Below, piece after piece: positions 8,172 to 17,384 of a stretch of 64,000 bases of DNA. Below the pieces are notes generated by a model that saw only the letters and a program-made list of their open reading frames with translations, ran no database searches and was not told where the DNA came from. Position 1 is the stretch's first letter. Each line of letters starts with the position of its first letter. This DNA is from Blastococcus sp. HT6-30. GTDB lineage: Bacteria; Actinomycetota; Actinomycetes; Mycobacteriales; Geodermatophilaceae. The DNA lies in contig NZ_CP155792.1 in assembly GCF_039729015.1 (NCBI RefSeq), positions 1,198,001 through 1,262,000 on the forward strand, given 5' to 3'. Position numbers and translations under genes: made by a program.

Positions 8172-8254
8172 TCCGCCGTCGTCCGGCCGGCCGGCTCGTC
8201 CCGCCACCGGGCCTGCGGACGGCGCCGGTCGAGCAGTTCGGGTGACCGGCGGCG

Positions 8255-8641
8255 TCAGCCGTCTCCACGGTCCTGAGCGGGATCGACGTCCCCGATCAGG
8301 AGGCGCTGCCGCGCGACCTCCGCCCGCACCGCGGCCAGGTCGCCGGCCGAGCGCAGCGCATGCGTCAGCGCCCCCGCGCTGTCCGCCCGGGCCGCGCGCG
8401 CGAGGCTGTCGAGCAGTTCCTGCAGCGCGCCGTCCCGCTCGCCGTGGTGCACCAGCCGGGCGACGTCGTTCACCGTGCTGCGCACGTCCTGCACCAGCAG
8501 CGGTAGCTCACGCACGGCGTAGCCGACCAGGACGGCCAGGTCGAACGGCAGGCGCACCAGCGCCGCGGCCGCCGGCAGCACGCCGAACCTCGGCGGCGGT
8601 GGGGGAGTGGCCGGGCCGAGGCCGTCGTCGTCGATTTCCAC
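8255..8641 (-). CDS. Hypothetical protein (128 aa)
   Basis: GTG start at 8641. The first ~20 residues are acidic then proline-rich. Residues ~20-50 hold a moderately hydrophobic helix (RLPFDLAVLVGYAVRELPLL). The rest is predicted helical with regularly spaced leucines, alanines and arginines (DSLARAARADSAGAL), compatible with an amphipathic helical bundle. I recognise no family. It is transcribed away from the upstream kinase remnant, and the TAP-like hydrolase stop is 119 bases upstream. Confidence 0.55.
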   Translation of the reverse strand: MEIDDDGLGPATPPPPPRFGVLPAAAALVRLPFDLAVLVGYAVRELPLLVQDVRSTVNDVARLVHHGERDGALQELLDSLARAARADSAGALTHALRSAGDLAAVRAEVARQRLLIGDVDPAQDRGDG

Positions 8642-8759
8642 TGCGAGGCCTCCGTCCGTGGGGCGCGCTCCGACCGTCCGGGGGCTGGGCTCGCGCCTCT
8701 CCGGCAGGCTAACGGCGGGCGAAGCCTTTCGCGGATCGGACGGGGACCGGGCACCCGGT

Positions 8760-10697
8760 TCAGGACAGCGGGGCGAGCGCTTCGACGGCTGGCAGGAAGA
8801 CCTCCTGGCGGTGGACGTCGTTCCGCGCCGGGCTGGTCGTCAACTGAACCAGCAGCAGGCCGTCCGGGCCGTCGGCGAGCGCCAGGTCGACGCTCTGCCC
8901 GAGGTCGTCCAGCCGGTAGAGCCGCCACGTGAACGACTCGGCCGACAGCTCGCCGACCGGCTGGGGTGGCTCCGTGAGCCCCATCTGCACGCCGACCGTC
9001 TGGAGCAGCTGCTCGGCGGTGGCGCCGGGCACGACCCGCTGGACCAGCGACGCCAGGACCGACTCCTGCCACACGCCGGGGATCACCTCCGTCCAGTCCT
9101 CCGGCCGCAGCCCGGTGAGACCGAGCTCCTCGCTCTCGAACGACGTCATCTCCACCTCGATGTCGTCCGCGGTGAAGGCGGGTGAGTCGATGTCGTCGAC
9201 GCAGTCGGTCGCCGGCTGGCTGCCGGGATCGTCCAGGAAGTCCGCGGCGATCCGCACCGCGCAATCGTGACTGGGCAGGGCTCCGTGCCCGGTGAACGGG
9301 AACCGGACGAAGTAGCTGTTGGGCAGCTGCTCGGCGATCTCCTCGCCCCAGCGCGGCGGCGTGATCGGGTCCAGGCCGCCGGCCAGGATCAGCGCGGGGA
9401 TCTCGCTGGTCACCGGGTCGTTCGCCCCGTCGCCGGGCTCCCCGGCGTCCCAGGAATCGCAGACGTCGAAGACGCCGGGTCCCAGGGTCGGCGCGCCCTC
9501 GAAGAAGCCCTCGACCAGCGGGTGCTCGGCGGCGGCCGCGGCCACCTCCTCCCTGGTGCCGAAGGCGACCTCCTCCTGGCACTGCACGGCCAGCTGCTGG
9601 CCGATGCTGACCAGCTCCAGCTGCTGGGAGAGCGCCCCGAGCAGCAGACCGATCGTGCCGAACTCGCCGTCGTCCGCGGCGGTGATGATCTCCGGCAGGT
9701 GCGCCAGCAGCTCGGTCGAGTAGAGGGTCTGGAACAGGAAGCCGACGAGCGAGTCCCCGTCGAGTTCGTCCTCGATGCGCTGCCCGTTCGTCGGATCGAT
9801 CACGGTGACCGGCGCCGGTGAGGCGTTCAGCTCCTCGACCAGGCTGGTGAACGTCTGCTCGAGGTCGGAGTACTCGGCGGCGCACCCGGCGTCGTCGGCG
9901 CAGGCGGCGAACAGGGCCTCCATGGCCCGGACGGCGTTGCCCGGTGTCTCCTCGTAGAGATCGGCATCGACGGGGTAGGCGGCATCCAGCACCACCGACC
10001 GGATGCCGTCGGGGTGGTCGCGCATCGCGGCTTGCGCCAGCCGGGTGCCGTAGGAGATCCCGTAGAGGTTCCACTCGTCGTAGCCGAATGCGACGCGCAG
10101 GTCTTCGAGGTCGGCGGCCGATGCCGCGCTGTTGTAGTCGGCGAAGTCGATGCCCTCGTCCACCAGGCGCTGCCGGCACTCATCCAGCGACCGCACCGCC
10201 TGCGCCTCCAGCTCCTCCGGAGGCAGGTCCGAGCCCAGGGACTCCCGGACCCATGAGCTGTACTCGTCGCAGGCCAGCGACGGCTCGGTCAGCCCGGTGC
10301 CCCGCTGGTCGACGAGCACCAGGTCCCGGTTCTCCGTGAGCGGCTCGTAGAGCAGGCCGAACGCCTGCGGCACGAGTTCCAACGTGCTCTGGCCCGGTCC
10401 TCCCGACAGGTAGACGACGGGGTCCTCCGCCGAGCTGTCGGCGGCGCTGCGGACGATCGCGAACGCTAGTTGGATCTCGCCGGCGTCCGGGTCGTCGCGG
10501 TCGGCCGGGACGGGCAGCGTGCCGCACTCGATCTCCACGCCCGCCGGTACGTCGAACTCGCAGGCGCCCATGTCCACGCTGCCGGCAGTGGCCGGGGGGG
10601 AGGTGTCGCCGTCCGTGGCGTCGTCCTCGCCGGTGCTCGTGCACGCGCCCACGAAAAGCATTGGCACCAGGAAGAACGCTGCTCGACGACCGTTCAT
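8760..10697 (-). CDS. Secreted lipoprotein alpha/beta-hydrolase, TAP-like peptidase
   Basis: 645 aa. The N-terminus MNGRRAAFFLVPMLFVGAC is a lipoprotein signal with a lipobox ending VGAC (Cys19), so the enzyme is expected on the outer face of the membrane. The alpha/beta-hydrolase core follows: oxyanion region SGGPGQST, nucleophile serine in GISYGT, aspartate in AGGLDPITPP and histidine in TGHGALPS. The layout with a C-terminal TAP-like domain matches secreted tripeptidyl aminopeptidases such as Streptomyces SlpD/SlpE. It probably trims oligopeptides; the exact substrate is unknown. ATG at 10697 was chosen because the signal peptide begins there; the frame runs open far upstream only as a shadow. 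Confidence 0.85.
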   Translation of the reverse strand: MNGRRAAFFLVPMLFVGACTSTGEDDATDGDTSPPATAGSVDMGACEFDVPAGVEIECGTLPVPADRDDPDAGEIQLAFAIVRSAADSSAEDPVVYLSGGPGQSTLELVPQAFGLLYEPLTENRDLVLVDQRGTGLTEPSLACDEYSSWVRESLGSDLPPEELEAQAVRSLDECRQRLVDEGIDFADYNSAASAADLEDLRVAFGYDEWNLYGISYGTRLAQAAMRDHPDGIRSVVLDAAYPVDADLYEETPGNAVRAMEALFAACADDAGCAAEYSDLEQTFTSLVEELNASPAPVTVIDPTNGQRIEDELDGDSLVGFLFQTLYSTELLAHLPEIITAADDGEFGTIGLLLGALSQQLELVSIGQQLAVQCQEEVAFGTREEVAAAAAEHPLVEGFFEGAPTLGPGVFDVCDSWDAGEPGDGANDPVTSEIPALILAGGLDPITPPRWGEEIAEQLPNSYFVRFPFTGHGALPSHDCAVRIAADFLDDPGSQPATDCVDDIDSPAFTADDIEVEMTSFESEELGLTGLRPEDWTEVIPGVWQESVLASLVQRVVPGATAEQLLQTVGVQMGLTEPPQPVGELSAESFTWRLYRLDDLGQSVDLALADGPDGLLLVQLTTSPARNDVHRQEVFLPAVEALAPLS

Positions 10698-10891
10698 GGC
10701 CTCGCTCCGTGTCCGTCGGAGAACCGGGCCGCGTGGGTACCACGGTTTCCCGACCTCGCTGCAGGCTGCCGGCGTACTCCGCCGCTGCTCAGGCCATGAT
10801 CCAACTACAGATGGTGGTGACCGCACATCCGGCGGGCTGTGGCGCCCGGGGTCGCCAGCCCTGGGATCGGTCGCCTGTCGGTGATCGCCGC

Positions 10892-10897
10892 TACGGT
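10892..10897 (+). promoter_or_regulatory. -10 box for a leaderless amidase transcript
   Basis: TACGGT, seven bases before GTG 10905. No ribosome binding site lies between, so transcription probably starts at or next to the start codon. Confidence 0.5.
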
Positions 10898-10904
10898 GCC
10901 GGAC

Positions 10905-12359
10905 GTGACCGAGACCACGTGGCTCGACGCCACCGCGCAGGCCGACCTCGTCCGCAGCGGGGAGGCCACTCCCGCCGAGCTGGTCGACGCCGCGATCGAG
11001 CGGATCGAGCGGGTGAACCCGCAGCTGGACGCCGTCATCCGCGACCGGTTCGATGCCGCCCGCGCGGAGGCACGCGGCGACCTGCCCGACGGCCCGTTCC
11101 GCGGTGTTCCGATCCTGCTCAAGGACCTCGGCTGCCACGTCGCGGGGGAGCAGACCAACTACGGCACCTCCTTCCTTCGCGACGCCGGGTATCGCTGGCC
11201 GGTCGACAGCCACCTCGCCTCGCGCTTCCGGGCGGCGGGCTTCGTCGTCCTCGGCCGCACCAACGTGCCCGAGTTCGGCACGACGATCACCACGGAACCG
11301 GTCGCCCACCCTCCGGCCCGGAACCCGTACGACACCGGCCGGTCGACCGGGGGCTCCAGCGGTGGGTCGGCGGCCGCCGTCGCCGCTGGCCTCGTACCGC
11401 TCGCCCACGCCAACGACGGCGGCGGCTCGATCCGCATCCCCGCTGCCGAGTGCGGCCTGGTCGGGCTGAAGCCGACGCGGGCGCGGGTCAGCCAGGGCCC
11501 CGAGGTGGGGGAGAGCTGGGCGGGCGCCACCATCGACGGCGTCGTCACCCGCACGGTCCGCGACACCGCCGCCGTCCTCGACGTTCTCAGCGGGCCCATG
11601 CCGGGCGATCCGTACGTCGCTCCGCCGCTGCCGCGGCGTCTCGCCCAGGAGGTGGGCCCGCCGGTGGGCCGGCTGCGCGTCGGCCTGCTGGACGCCCAGA
11701 CGGGAGAGCAGTACCTCGACGACCCGGCGTGCCGGGTGGCGGTGGAGCGCGCCGGCCGGCTGCTGGCGGAGCTGGGCTGCGACGTGGAGCCGGGGACGCC
11801 GGGCGCGATGTTCGACCCGCAGTTCCCGCGCTTCTTCACGACCACCATCGCGGCGGACGTCGCCCTCACCCTCTCCGCGCTCGAGCGCTCTGTCCTCGGC
11901 CGGCCGGTGGACGACGGAGAGCTCGAGCCGCGCAACGTCTTCTACCGCGCCGTGGGCCGCAAGCTCTCTGCCGAGGACTACCTCGCTGCGCGCAAGTGGC
12001 TCGGTTCGTGGAGCCGCCGGATGTCGGAGTGGTGGGCCCCGGCGGAGTTGGGCGGCCAGGGCTTCGACCTGCTGGTGACGCCGACGATCGCCGCCCCGCC
12101 GCCGGAGCTCGGCTGGATGACCGCCGCCGGGCACCGGGAGGAGGGCCGGCGGATCAACAGCCTCATGCCCTACACGGCCCAGTTCAACGTCACCGGCCAG
12201 CCGGCGATCAGCCTGCCGCTGCACTGGACCGACGAGGGGCTGCCGGTCGGCGCCCAGCTCGTCGCCGCCTTCGGCCGCGAGGACGTGCTGGTGCGCGTGG
12301 CCGCGGCCCTGGAGGAGGCCGCGCCGTGGGCCGACCGCCGTCCCGCGGTCTCCGCCTGA
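10905..12359 (+). CDS. Amidase signature-family enzyme
   Basis: 484 aa. Amidase of the Ser-cisSer-Lys family, hydrolysing carboxamides in the cytoplasm. Seen: the catalytic lysine in PILLKDLG, the glycine/serine-rich signature GRSTGGSSGGSA holding the cis-serine, and the nucleophile region HANDGGGSIRIPAAECGLVG. It lacks neighbours of the GatCAB complex and has the features of stand-alone amidases, so a tRNA amidotransferase role is unlikely. Start GTG 10905 (MTETTWLD) is preferred over the upstream ATG because the -10 box TACGGT lies seven bases in front and the family homology begins there. Confidence 0.88.
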   Translation: MTETTWLDATAQADLVRSGEATPAELVDAAIERIERVNPQLDAVIRDRFDAARAEARGDLPDGPFRGVPILLKDLGCHVAGEQTNYGTSFLRDAGYRWPVDSHLASRFRAAGFVVLGRTNVPEFGTTITTEPVAHPPARNPYDTGRSTGGSSGGSAAAVAAGLVPLAHANDGGGSIRIPAAECGLVGLKPTRARVSQGPEVGESWAGATIDGVVTRTVRDTAAVLDVLSGPMPGDPYVAPPLPRRLAQEVGPPVGRLRVGLLDAQTGEQYLDDPACRVAVERAGRLLAELGCDVEPGTPGAMFDPQFPRFFTTTIAADVALTLSALERSVLGRPVDDGELEPRNVFYRAVGRKLSAEDYLAARKWLGSWSRRMSEWWAPAELGGQGFDLLVTPTIAAPPPELGWMTAAGHREEGRRINSLMPYTAQFNVTGQPAISLPLHWTDEGLPVGAQLVAAFGREDVLVRVAAALEEAAPWADRRPAVSA

Positions 12360-12448
12360 CGGCCGGTCTCGTCCGGGCGGCGCAGGAGTGGGGGAGAGCC
12401 CGGGGCCCGCTGTCCGGGGAACCCCGTCCGCCTAGACTCGGGCGGCCA

Positions 12449-12522
12449 CGGGGTGTGGCGCAGCTTGGTAGCGCACCTGCTTTGGGAGCAGGGGGCCGCA
12501 GGTTCAAATCCTGTCACCCCGA
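12449..12522 (+). tRNA. tRNA-Pro (anticodon UGG)
   Basis: 74 bases without an encoded CCA. Acceptor stem CGGGGTG/CACCCCG with discriminator A. Anticodon arm CCTGC-TTTGGGA-GCAGG gives anticodon UGG, reading CCA and CCG. The T arm carries GGTTCAAATCC. Confidence 0.95.
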
Positions 12523-12654
12523 CCGGACGAGCGCGATGCCCGCATCCCGCCACCGCGCGTGTGCCTCCGACGTCTCTAGACTCGGGGGTCGACCCGGCGC
12601 CACGACACCGTGGGCGCCTGCACACCCACTGTCTCACCGAGGAGCACTGCCGCT

Positions 12655-14124
12655 GTGAAGAGCACCATCGAGGAACTGGGCCCCACGCGGGTCCGGATGG
12701 CGATCGAGGTGCCCTGGGGGGACCTGGACCACGCATTCGGTGAGGTCTACAAGGAGCTGGGCAAGCAGGTCCGCGTTCCCGGGTTCCGCCCCGGCAAGGT
12801 GCCCAACCGCGTCCTCGACCAGCGCATCGGGCGCCCCGTCGTCCTCGAGCAGGTCGTGCAGCACGCCGTTCCGGAGATCTACTCCGAGGTCATCCGGGAG
12901 AACCAGGTCCGCGTCCTGGGCCAGCCCGACATCGAGGTCACCCGCCTCGACGACAACGACACCCTCGCCTTCACCGCCGAGGTCGACGTCGCCCCGCAGC
13001 TCGAGCTCCCCAGCCTGGACGACCTCGCCGTGACCGTCGACGACGTCGAGGTCACCGACGAGGAGATCGACCAGCAGGTCTCGGTCATGCGCGAGCGCTT
13101 CTCGATGCTGACCGGCGTCGAGCGCGCCGCCCAGGACGGCGACTTCGTCTCCATCGACCTCGAGGCCAAGCTGAACGGTGAGGTCCTCGAGGACGGGTCG
13201 ACCACCGGCATGTCCTACGAGGTCGGCTCCGGCAGCCTCATGGAGGGCCTCGACGACGCCGTCCGCGGGCTGTCCGCCGACGAGTCGAAGACCTTCGAGA
13301 CCGCACTGCTCGCCGGCCCCAACGCCGGCGAGACGGCCGAGGTCACGGTCACCGTCCGCTCGGTGAAGGAGAAGGAGCTGCCCGAGCTGGACGACGAGTT
13401 CGCCTCCACCGCCAGCGAGTTCGACACCCTGGACGAGCTGCGCGAGGACGTCCGCACCCGGCTGGCCCGCTCGAAGGTGATCCAGCAGGGCGCGCAGGCG
13501 CGCGACAAGCTGGTCGAGCACCTGATCGAGACCATCGAGGTGCCGATCCCGGAGAACCTCGTCGACCGCGAGATCGAGTGGCGCAACCAGGCCTTCGAGC
13601 GGGAGCTCGCGCAGGCCGGCATGGACTGGGACGCGTTCCTCAAGATGTCGGGCGTCGAGAGCCGCGAGGAGTACGAGGCCGACCAGCGGAAGAACGTCGA
13701 GGAGGCCGTCAAGACGCAGTTCATCCTCGACGCCATCGCCGACGCCCGAGAGGTCACCGTCGCCAACGACGACCTCTCGGCGCAGATCATGGCCCAGGCG
13801 CAGCGCAACCGGATGAGCCCGGAGCAGTTCGCGCAGCAGCTGCAGCAGGGCGGCAACATCGCCGAGTTCGTCGCCGACGTTCGCCGCACCAAGACACTGG
13901 CCCAGCTGCTGGAGCAGACGACGATCACTGACGCGTCGGGCAATCGCGTCGACCTCGAGGCCCTGCGCCCGAAGACGGTGCAGGCGCCGGCCGAGGACGA
14001 GGCGACCGGGGACGAGGGCACCGGGGACGCCCCGGCCGAGGGCGAGGACATCGGCGTCCAGGCCGTCGCGAGCGAGGCCGCCGAGGGCGCCACGGAGAAC
14101 ACCGAGGACGTCACCAAGGCCTGA
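12655..14124 (+). CDS. tig: Trigger factor, ribosome-associated chaperone and prolyl isomerase
   Basis: 489 aa. Binds the ribosome beside the exit tunnel and shields nascent chains. The ribosome-docking signature GFRPGKVP is at residues ~38-45. The FKBP-type peptidyl-prolyl isomerase domain covers ~160-245, and the helical C-terminal domain follows. The last ~55 residues are an acidic, low-complexity tail (EDEATGDEG) seen in actinobacterial trigger factors. Start GTG 12655 follows a GAGGAGC ribosome binding site; the ATG further upstream would add unrelated residues. It heads the classical tig-clpP1-clpP2-clpX cluster, linking folding of nascent proteins with degradation. Confidence 0.95.
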   Translation: MKSTIEELGPTRVRMAIEVPWGDLDHAFGEVYKELGKQVRVPGFRPGKVPNRVLDQRIGRPVVLEQVVQHAVPEIYSEVIRENQVRVLGQPDIEVTRLDDNDTLAFTAEVDVAPQLELPSLDDLAVTVDDVEVTDEEIDQQVSVMRERFSMLTGVERAAQDGDFVSIDLEAKLNGEVLEDGSTTGMSYEVGSGSLMEGLDDAVRGLSADESKTFETALLAGPNAGETAEVTVTVRSVKEKELPELDDEFASTASEFDTLDELREDVRTRLARSKVIQQGAQARDKLVEHLIETIEVPIPENLVDREIEWRNQAFERELAQAGMDWDAFLKMSGVESREEYEADQRKNVEEAVKTQFILDAIADAREVTVANDDLSAQIMAQAQRNRMSPEQFAQQLQQGGNIAEFVADVRRTKTLAQLLEQTTITDASGNRVDLEALRPKTVQAPAEDEATGDEGTGDAPAEGEDIGVQAVASEAAEGATENTEDVTKA

Positions 14125-14410
14125 ACGAGGACCTCGTCCTCCTCGCCCTTCGCAGGCTCAGGGCGAGCCTCTGGACGAGGCCGTACGCGACGACGCCGCC
14201 TTCCCGACCGGGGAGGGCGGCGTCGTCGCGTTCCGGCGCTGCGCCGACGGCGAACACCGCCCGCACGAGGACTGTCCCGTCGCAGGTCCGCGTTAGGGTC
14301 GACAGGACTCAGGCGATCGCCGGGGGGTACCGCCTCCCGGAGGGCCGTTCCGGTCCCCGCACCACTTCGAGACCTATGCCACGACGCGTCCTACGGAGGT
14401 CACCGCACCC
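14125..14410. other. tig-clpP1 intergenic region
   Basis: Holds the tig hairpin and, from about 14293, a possible -10 box (TAGGGT) for the clpP1P2 operon followed by a leader of roughly 110 bases. The GGAGGT ribosome binding site of clpP1 is at 14396-14401. Confidence 0.45.
14187..14229 (+). terminator. Hairpin downstream of tig
   Basis: A 14-base arm at 14187-14200 is perfectly complementary to 14216-14229, with a 15-base loop. There is no T-run, as is usual in this genome. It probably ends tig transcription before the clpP promoter. Confidence 0.55.
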
Positions 14411-15049
14411 GTGAGCACCACCGACCCGATCCTGGCGAGCGCACCCATCATGCGTGGCGCCGGCGGAATGATGAACCTCGGCGACTCCGTCTACGAGCGC
14501 CTGCTGCGCGAGCGCATCATCTTCCTGGGCACCCAGGTCGACGACGTCATCGCCAACCAGCTGGCCGCCCAGATGCTGCTGCTGTCCGCCGAGGACCCCA
14601 AGCAGGACATCCACCTCTACATCAACTCGCCCGGTGGCTCAGTCAGCGCCGGCATGGCCATCTACGACACGATGCAGTTCATCGACTGCGACGTCGCCAC
14701 CTACGGGATGGGCCTGGCCGCCTCGATGGGCCAGTTCCTGCTGACGGCGGGCACCAAGGGCAAGCGCTACGCCCTGCCGCACGCGCGGATCATGATGCAC
14801 CAGCCCTCGGCCGGCGTCGGTGGCACGGCGGCGGACATCGCCATCCAGGCCGACCTGTTCCGCCGCACGAAGAGGGAGCTCAACGAGCTGCAGTCCTTCC
14901 ACACCGGGCAGAGCGTCGAGCGGATCAACGAGGACTCCGACCGCGACCGCTGGTTCACCGCCCAGGAGGCCCTCGAGTACGGCTTCGTCGATCACGTGGT
15001 GAGCAAGGCCGCCATGACCGACAGCGCCAACCCGGTCTCCGACAACTGA
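14411..15049 (+). CDS. clpP1: ATP-dependent Clp protease proteolytic subunit 1
   Basis: 212 aa serine peptidase that assembles with ClpP2 into a tetradecameric barrel fed by ClpX or ClpC. Catalytic triad visible: Ser105 in GLAASMGQ, His130 in MMHQPS, and Asp179 in SDRDRWF. The first ~20 residues are a probable propeptide. GTG start with GGAGGT nine bases upstream. The gene is followed after 20 bases by clpP2, so the two form one operon, as in other actinobacteria where the active protease is a mixed ClpP1P2 complex. Confidence 0.95.
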   Translation: MSTTDPILASAPIMRGAGGMMNLGDSVYERLLRERIIFLGTQVDDVIANQLAAQMLLLSAEDPKQDIHLYINSPGGSVSAGMAIYDTMQFIDCDVATYGMGLAASMGQFLLTAGTKGKRYALPHARIMMHQPSAGVGGTAADIAIQADLFRRTKRELNELQSFHTGQSVERINEDSDRDRWFTAQEALEYGFVDHVVSKAAMTDSANPVSDN

Positions 15050-15069
15050 GCGCCCGAGGACACAGACAG

Positions 15070-15696
15070 ATGAGCTTCGAGATGCCCTCCAGCCGCTACA
15101 TCCTGCCCTCCTTCGTGGAGCGCACGAGCTACGGCATGAAGGAGTCCAACCCCTACAACAAGCTCTTCGAGGAACGGATCATCTTCCTCGGGGTGCAGAT
15201 CGACGACGCGTCGGCCAACGACGTGATGGCCCAGCTGATCACGCTGGAGTCCGCCGATCCCGACCGCGACATCACGATCTACATCAACTCGCCCGGCGGC
15301 TCGTTCACGTCGCTCATGGCCATCTACGACACGATGATGTTCGTCCGGCCCGACATCCAGACCGTGGTCATGGGTCAGGCCGCCTCGGCCGCCGCCGTCC
15401 TGCTCGCGGCCGGGACGCCGGGCAAGCGCCTGGCGCTGCCGTACTCGCGCGTGCTGATCCACCAGCCCTCCGGCGAGGCCGGCGGCCAGGTCACCGACCT
15501 GGAGATCCACGCCGCCGAGATCGAGCGGGTGCGGGTGCAGATGGAGGAGATCCTGGCCCGGCACACCGGCCGGTCCCAGGAGCAGATCCGCACCGACATC
15601 GACCGCGACAAGATCCTGACGGCCGCCCAGGCCAAGGAGTACGGGATCGTCGACCAGGTGATCCAGAGCCGCAAGCTCAACGCCCTCCAGTCCTGA
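15070..15696 (+). CDS. clpP2: ATP-dependent Clp protease proteolytic subunit 2
   Basis: 208 aa. Second ClpP paralogue. Triad Ser106 (MGQAASAAA), His131 (LIHQPSG) and Asp180 (DIDRDKI). Both ClpPs keep intact triads, so neither is a dead subunit. It sits 20 bases behind clpP1. A strong hairpin follows at 15702-15746, so most transcripts probably end before clpX, which has its own promoter region. Confidence 0.95.
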   Translation: MSFEMPSSRYILPSFVERTSYGMKESNPYNKLFEERIIFLGVQIDDASANDVMAQLITLESADPDRDITIYINSPGGSFTSLMAIYDTMMFVRPDIQTVVMGQAASAAAVLLAAGTPGKRLALPYSRVLIHQPSGEAGGQVTDLEIHAAEIERVRVQMEEILARHTGRSQEQIRTDIDRDKILTAAQAKEYGIVDQVIQSRKLNALQS

Positions 15697-15701
15697 CCGG
15701 C

Positions 15702-15746
15702 CGGTACGGGCCGGGGGCGCGCGTGACGCGTGTTCGGCCCGTACCG
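15702..15746 (+). terminator. Hairpin between clpP2 and clpX
   Basis: A 12-bp perfect stem (15702-15713 with 15735-15746) enclosing a GC-rich loop, six bases after the clpP2 stop. Confidence 0.6.
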
Positions 15747-15834
15747 TCGGAGGTCTGAGGGCACGACGGGACAGAAGTGGGACGGCCGGCGATCCGGGTG
15801 AGTCATTGCCCGACCTCGCCGGAGGTGGCAGGTA

Positions 15835-15847
15835 CGTTCGGCGAACG
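15835..15847. promoter_or_regulatory. Perfect 13-bp palindrome upstream of clpX
   Basis: CGTTCG-G-CGAACG, about 150 bases before the clpX start and overlapping a possible -10 box (TACGTT, 15833-15838). Actinobacterial clp genes are commonly controlled by the activator ClgR, whose sites contain inverted CGC/GCG blocks. This palindrome is a candidate operator for that or another regulator, which is an inference. Confidence 0.35.
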
Positions 15848-15994
15848 CCCGATCCCCGGCCGGAAGCGCCGGGAGGAGAGCCTCGCGGGGCAGCCTGTCA
15901 GCGAGGTCGAGCAGGGGCAGCAGACAAGCAAGCAGGGTCCAACCCGCGGGTACCTGACACCAGGACCGGCGACTGTCGAGGTGGAGGTCAGCAG

Positions 15995-17269
15995 GTGGCA
16001 CGTATCGGTGAGAGCGGTGATCTGCTCAAGTGCTCGTTCTGCGGCAAGAGCCAGAAGCAGGTCAAGAAGCTCATCGCTGGCCCCGGGGTCTACATCTGCG
16101 ACGAGTGCATCGACCTCTGCAACGAGATCATCGAGGAAGAGCTCTCCGAGTCGTCGGACCTGAAGTTCGACGAGCTGCCCAAGCCCAAGGAGATCCACGA
16201 CTTCCTCGACCAGTACGTCATCGGCCAGGACAAGGCCAAGCGGACGCTCTCGGTCGCGGTCTACAACCACTACAAGCGGATCCAGGCCGGCGGTGACCGC
16301 GCCTCCCGCGAGGACGCCGTCGAGCTGGCGAAGTCCAACATCCTGCTGATCGGCCCGACCGGGTGCGGCAAGACCCACCTCGCGCAGACCCTGGCCCGGA
16401 TGCTGAACGTCCCGTTCGCCATCGCCGACGCCACCGCGCTCACCGAGGCCGGCTACGTGGGTGAGGACGTCGAGAACATCCTCCTCAAGCTCATCCAGGC
16501 CGCCGACTACGACGTGAAGCGGGCCGAGACCGGCATCATCTACATCGACGAGGTCGACAAGATCGCTCGCAAGAGCGAGAACCCGTCGATCACCCGCGAC
16601 GTCTCCGGCGAGGGCGTGCAGCAGGCGCTGCTGAAGATCCTCGAGGGGACGACGGCGTCGGTGCCCCCGCAGGGTGGCCGCAAGCACCCGCACCAGGAGT
16701 TCATCCAGATCGACACGACGAACGTGCTGTTCATCGTGGGTGGCGCCTTCGCCGGCCTGGAGCAGGTCATCGAGGCCCGCGCCGGCAAGCAGGGCATCGG
16801 CTTCGCCGGCGAGATCCGCGGCAAGCAGGAGATCGAGGACGCCAACGCCTTCGCCGAGGTCATGCCCGAGGACCTGCTGAAGTTCGGCATGATCCCCGAG
16901 TTCATCGGCCGGCTCCCGGTCATCACCAGCGTGCGCAAGCTGGACCGTCAGGCGCTGATCAACATCCTGACCCAGCCGAAGAACGCCCTGGTGCGCCAGT
17001 ACCGGAAGCTCTTCGAGCTCGACGGCGTAGAGCTGGAGTTCACCGACGACGCGCTCGAGGCGGTCGCCGACCAGGCGATCCTCCGTGGCACCGGCGCCCG
17101 CGGGCTCCGCGCGATCATGGAGGAGGTGCTCCAGTCGGTCATGTACGACATCCCCAGCCGCGAGGACGTCGCCTCCGTGGTGATCACCAAGGAGGTCGTG
17201 CTGGAGCACGTCAACCCAACCATCGTGCCGCGCAAGCCCACCCGCGCCCCCCGCGAGAAGTCGGCGTAA
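15995..17269 (+). CDS. clpX: ClpX, AAA+ unfoldase of the Clp protease
   Basis: 424 aa. Recognises tagged substrates, unfolds them with ATP and feeds them to ClpP1P2. Domains in order: zinc-binding N-domain with CSFC and CDEC (residues ~11-40), Walker A GPTGCGKT (~120), Walker [10 protein letters not shown] (~180), sensor regions, and the ClpP-docking IGF-type loop (GIGFAG, ~265). Start GTG 15995 ([10 protein letters not shown]) matches other ClpX N-termini and has GGAGGT upstream. The longer upstream frame is only open sequence. Confidence 0.96.
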   Translation: MARIGESGDLLKCSFCGKSQKQVKKLIAGPGVYICDECIDLCNEIIEEELSESSDLKFDELPKPKEIHDFLDQYVIGQDKAKRTLSVAVYNHYKRIQAGGDRASREDAVELAKSNILLIGPTGCGKTHLAQTLARMLNVPFAIADATALTEAGYVGEDVENILLKLIQAADYDVKRAETGIIYIDEVDKIARKSENPSITRDVSGEGVQQALLKILEGTTASVPPQGGRKHPHQEFIQIDTTNVLFIVGGAFAGLEQVIEARAGKQGIGFAGEIRGKQEIEDANAFAEVMPEDLLKFGMIPEFIGRLPVITSVRKLDRQALINILTQPKNALVRQYRKLFELDGVELEFTDDALEAVADQAILRGTGARGLRAIMEEVLQSVMYDIPSREDVASVVITKEVVLEHVNPTIVPRKPTRAPREKSA

Positions 17270-17283
17270 GCACAGCGTCCTCG

Positions 17284-17315
17284 GCGAGCCCGTCCCCGTG
17301 AGGGGGCGGGCTCGC
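17284..17315 (+). terminator. Terminator hairpin after clpX
   Basis: GCGAGCCCGTCCCC pairs with the downstream GGGG(G)CGGGCTCGC, loop of about four bases. It lies between the convergent clpX and the DUF559 gene. Confidence 0.7.
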
Positions 17316-17384
17316 TGCGTTGCAGGGCGCGCCAGGGTCGGGCGTTGCCCCGTCATCGGGCATTCCACGCTGCCGGATGTCCGG

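Larger units (their letters stand above)
15697..15994. other. clpP2-clpX intergenic region
   Basis: 298 bases with the clpP2 terminator hairpin, the palindrome at 15835 and a leader to clpX. The GGAGGT ribosome binding site (15982-15987) is eight bases ahead of the GTG. Confidence 0.45.

Noticed and set aside
10698..12224. Long N-terminal extension of the TAP-like hydrolase frame on the minus strand.
   Set aside because: The lipoprotein signal peptide at 10697 marks the true start; the extension is the shadow of the amidase gene.
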